Shown: positions 5,621-7,167 of the stretch, piece by piece
Layout: every line of letters starts with the position of its first letter
Numbering within the stretch: the stretch's first letter is position 1
Assembly: GCA_005787665.1 (NCBI GenBank)
Contig: SYAB01000448.1
Location: forward strand, 1-7,167
Direction of reading: 5' to 3'
Origin: Actinomycetota bacterium
GTDB taxonomy: Bacteria > Actinomycetota > Actinomycetes > Mycobacteriales > Mycobacteriaceae
Length of the DNA: 7,167 bases
Made by a program: the position numbers and the translations under genes
Notes under the pieces: generated by a model
Database searches by the model: none
What the model saw: only the letters and a program-made list of their open reading frames with translations
Told to the model about the DNA's origin: nothing

Positions 5621-6229
5621 CTAGTCGTAGCGCGGCGGCTCGGTGCGGGTGCGCTTGAGTTCGAAGAAGTGGGGATAGGACGCCAGTTCCACCGCGGCGT
5701 CCCAGATTCGGCCGGCCTGCTCGCCACGGGGAATCACCGACAGCACCGGCCCGAAGAACGCCACCCCGTTGATGTGGATGGTCGGCGTGCCGACCTGGTC
5801 ACCGACCGGGTCCATCCCGGCGTGATGGCTCGCTCGCAGCGCCGCGTCGCGGGAATCGTCGTCGGCCGCGGCGGCCAATTCGGCGGGTAAGCCGGACTCG
5901 GCCAGTGACTCGGCGATCACCTGCGGCAGGTTCTTGTTGTCCCGGTTGTGAATCCGGGTGCCCATCGCGGTGTAGAGCGGGCCCAGCACGCCGGGTCCGC
6001 GATCCTGTTCGGCGGCGATGGCGACCCGCACCGGGCCCCATGCCCGCTTCATCAGCTCGCGGTACTGCTCGGGCAGGTCGGCGTTGCTCTCGTTGAGCAC
6101 CGCCAGGCTCATCACATGGAAGCGCACCTCGATATCCCGGACCTTCTCCACCTCGAGGATCCAGCGCGAGGTGATCCAGGCCCACGGGCACAGCGGGTCG
6201 AACCAGAAATCAGCGCGCGAGGTCGTCAT
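5621..6229 (-). CDS. DsbA-fold mycothiol-dependent reductase (Rv2466c-type), single-cysteine CPWA active site
   Basis: A cytosolic thioredoxin-fold protein with a helical insertion. By order and similarity it is the counterpart of M. tuberculosis Rv2466c, a mycothiol-dependent reductase linked to oxidative stress and to activation of nitro prodrugs. The 202 residues begin [18 protein letters not shown], with the nucleophilic cysteine at C14. The family signature continues with [15 protein letters not shown] (21-35), [19 protein letters not shown] (52-70), the cis-Pro loop [10 protein letters not shown] (146-155, P149) and [16 protein letters not shown] (184-199). The Rv2466c motif as I know it is CPWC; here position 17 is Ala (codon GCC), so no resolving cysteine is present and mycothiol itself would have to resolve the mixed disulfide. 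ATG 6229 is favoured over the longer frame from 6304, which would overlap pepN. The promoter at 6236-6241 puts this ATG 6 bases away, giving a leaderless mRNA. It is the first gene of the reductase-rpiB-nei2 operon. Confidence 0.92.
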   Translation of the reverse strand: MTTSRADFWFDPLCPWAWITSRWILEVEKVRDIEVRFHVMSLAVLNESNADLPEQYRELMKRAWGPVRVAIAAEQDRGPGVLGPLYTAMGTRIHNRDNKNLPQVIAESLAESGLPAELAAAADDDSRDAALRASHHAGMDPVGDQVGTPTIHINGVAFFGPVLSVIPRGEQAGRIWDAAVELASYPHFFELKRTRTEPPRYD

Positions 6230-6241
6230 CGCACCAGGATA
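6230..6241 (-). promoter_or_regulatory. Putative leaderless -10 element of the reductase-rpiB-nei2 operon
   Basis: Read on the minus strand, TATCCT (6241-6236) fits TANNNT and is followed by 6 bases and then ATG 6229. This spacing would start the transcript at or next to the ATG. No Shine-Dalgarno sequence is present, and no clear -35 is visible. The hexamer shares two bases (6240-6241) with the pepN -10 on the other strand. Confidence 0.5.
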
Positions 6242-6251
6242 GGTTGTGACC
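6240..6251 (+). promoter_or_regulatory. Putative leaderless -10 element of pepN
   Basis: TAGGTT (6240-6245) fits TANNNT and is followed by 6 bases and then GTG 6252. There is no Shine-Dalgarno sequence, which fits a leaderless message. A second in-frame GTG at 6246 directly follows the hexamer and is too close to be transcribed from it. No good -35 is visible. Confidence 0.45.
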
Positions 6252-7167
6252 GTGCTTCCTAATCTGACCCGTAATGAGGCCATCGAACGCGCGGCGCTGA
6301 TCACCGTCGACAGCTACCGGATCGAACTTGACCTGACCACCGGCGACCGGGAGTTCCGTTCGGTGACCACGGTGGAGTTCGAGGCGCTCCCCGGCGCCGA
6401 CAGCTACATCGACCTGGCTGCCGATCGGGTACACCGGGCGGTGCTCAACGACCACGAGATCGACGTGTCCGGCTACGACGAGTCGCGCGGGATCGCCCTG
6501 GCCGGACTCGCGCAGCGCAACGTGCTCGTCGTCGAGGCCGACTGCCGCTACTCCAACACCGGCGAGGGGTTGCACCGGTTCGTCGATCCCGTCGACGGTC
6601 ACGTCTACCTGTACTCGCAGTTCGAGACCGCCGACGCCAAGCGGATGTTCGCCTGCTTCGACCAGCCGGACCTCAAGGCGACCTTCGACGTCACCGTCAC
6701 CGCCCCCGGGCACTGGGAGGTGATCTCCAACGGTGCGACCATCGCCGTGCAACAGCACGGCGAGAACAAGGTGCACACCTTCCTCACCACGCCGCGGATG
6801 AGCACCTACCTGGTGGCCCTGATCGCCGGACCCTACGCGCGATGGGACGACGTGTACGGCGACGAGTACGGGGAGATCCCGCTGGGGTTGTTCTGCCGCG
6901 CCTCGCTGGCCCCGCACATGGACGCCGAGCGGCTGTTCACCGAGACCAAACAGGGTTTCGAGTTCTACCACGGCAATTTCGGCGTGCCCTATGCCTTCGG
7001 CAAGTACGACCAGTTGTTCGTGCCGGAGTTCAACGCCGGGGCGATGGAGAACGCCGGCGCGGTGACCTTCCTGGAGGACTACGTCTTTCGCAGCAAGGTG
7101 ACCCGCGCCTCCTACGAACGCCGGGCCGAGACGGTGCTGCACGAGATGGCGCATATGTGGTTCGGGG
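6252..7167 (+). CDS. pepN: Aminopeptidase N, M1 family zinc metallopeptidase (partial, 3' end outside window)
   Basis: Removes N-terminal residues from peptides in the cytosol. The window holds about the first 305 of an expected 860 or so residues (M. tuberculosis PepN, Rv2467, is about 861). The visible part contains the N-terminal beta domain beginning [21 protein letters not shown], the conserved [24 protein letters not shown] region (about 118-141), and the start of the catalytic domain with the substrate-binding GAMEN motif (263-267) and the zinc motif HEMAH (H297, E298, H301) followed by MWFG. The third zinc ligand, a Glu further on, lies beyond the edge. GTG 6252 is preferred because it gives the N-terminus closest to the M. 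tuberculosis protein and fits the leaderless promoter; GTG 6246 would add two residues. It diverges from the reductase operon with 22 bases between start codons. Confidence 0.95.
   Translation, partial: MLPNLTRNEAIERAALITVDSYRIELDLTTGDREFRSVTTVEFEALPGADSYIDLAADRVHRAVLNDHEIDVSGYDESRGIALAGLAQRNVLVVEADCRYSNTGEGLHRFVDPVDGHVYLYSQFETADAKRMFACFDQPDLKATFDVTVTAPGHWEVISNGATIAVQQHGENKVHTFLTTPRMSTYLVALIAGPYARWDDVYGDEYGEIPLGLFCRASLAPHMDAERLFTETKQGFEFYHGNFGVPYAFGKYDQLFVPEFNAGAMENAGAVTFLEDYVFRSKVTRASYERRAETVLHEMAHMWFG

Noticed and set aside
3462..6230. Shared word GTCGTCATC at 3462-3470 and 6222-6230, near the two leaderless promoters
   Set aside because: The distances to the -10 elements differ (5 and 9 bases) and the second copy encodes the reductase N-terminus; best taken as coincidence.
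6230..6264. SigH-type promoter (GGAA...GTT) for the reductase operon, as might be expected from the M. tuberculosis regulon
   Set aside because: On the minus strand GGAA occurs at 6259-6256, but it is followed by GC and not the expected YA, and no GTT stands at the proper 16-18 base spacing. Too weak to call.
6210..7154. Minus-strand open frame of 314 residues antisense to pepN
   Set aside because: It lies wholly over strongly conserved PepN codons, has His/Val/Gly-rich composition typical of reverse reading, and no recognisable domain.

Overview
The window reads as chromosomal DNA from a mycobacterium outside the tuberculosis complex. The base composition is very GC-rich, and start codons include ATG, GTG and TTG. 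The right-hand block (lipP, then nei2, rpiB and a mycothiol-type DsbA-fold reductase on the minus strand, then divergent pepN) keeps the order and orientation I recall for Rv2463 to Rv2467 of M. tuberculosis. Species cannot be fixed from the sequence alone. There are eight protein genes, the last cut by the window edge. I see no RNA gene, CRISPR array, insertion sequence, phage gene or att site, and no gene-free stretch longer than 300 bases.

Left part (1-2114, plus strand): a small stand-alone GAF-domain protein, a U-less hairpin that could terminate it, a perfect 11-bp inverted repeat, then an initiating sugar-phosphate transferase of the WbaP/CpsE type. No other polysaccharide gene lies in the window, so the transferase looks orphaned here. 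As far as I recall, this pair is not next to lipP in M. tuberculosis.

Middle part (2115-4325, plus strand): a LipP-like serine esterase of the beta-lactamase fold with its own promoter and a strong ribosome binding site that moves its start to a TTG at 2262. Next is an unrecognised membrane-anchored protein with a coiled-coil-like segment and a Gly/Asp/aromatic low-complexity tail. This second gene appears to be read from a leaderless promoter whose -35 region is covered by a perfect 14-bp palindrome.

Right part (4330-7167): a tight minus-strand operon (reductase, rpiB, nei2; gaps of 10 and 9 bases) diverges from pepN across only 22 bases. In that gap the two putative -10 hexamers overlap by two bases, and each lies 6 bases from its start codon, so both messages are probably leaderless. 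The operon joins thiol/redox defence, the pentose phosphate pathway and base-excision repair. The reductase carries a CPWA instead of a CPWC active site.

I did not find a convincing undescribed multi-gene system. The best leads are the shared divergent leaderless promoter, the single-cysteine reductase site, the palindrome-controlled low-complexity protein, and the inverted repeat before the sugar transferase.
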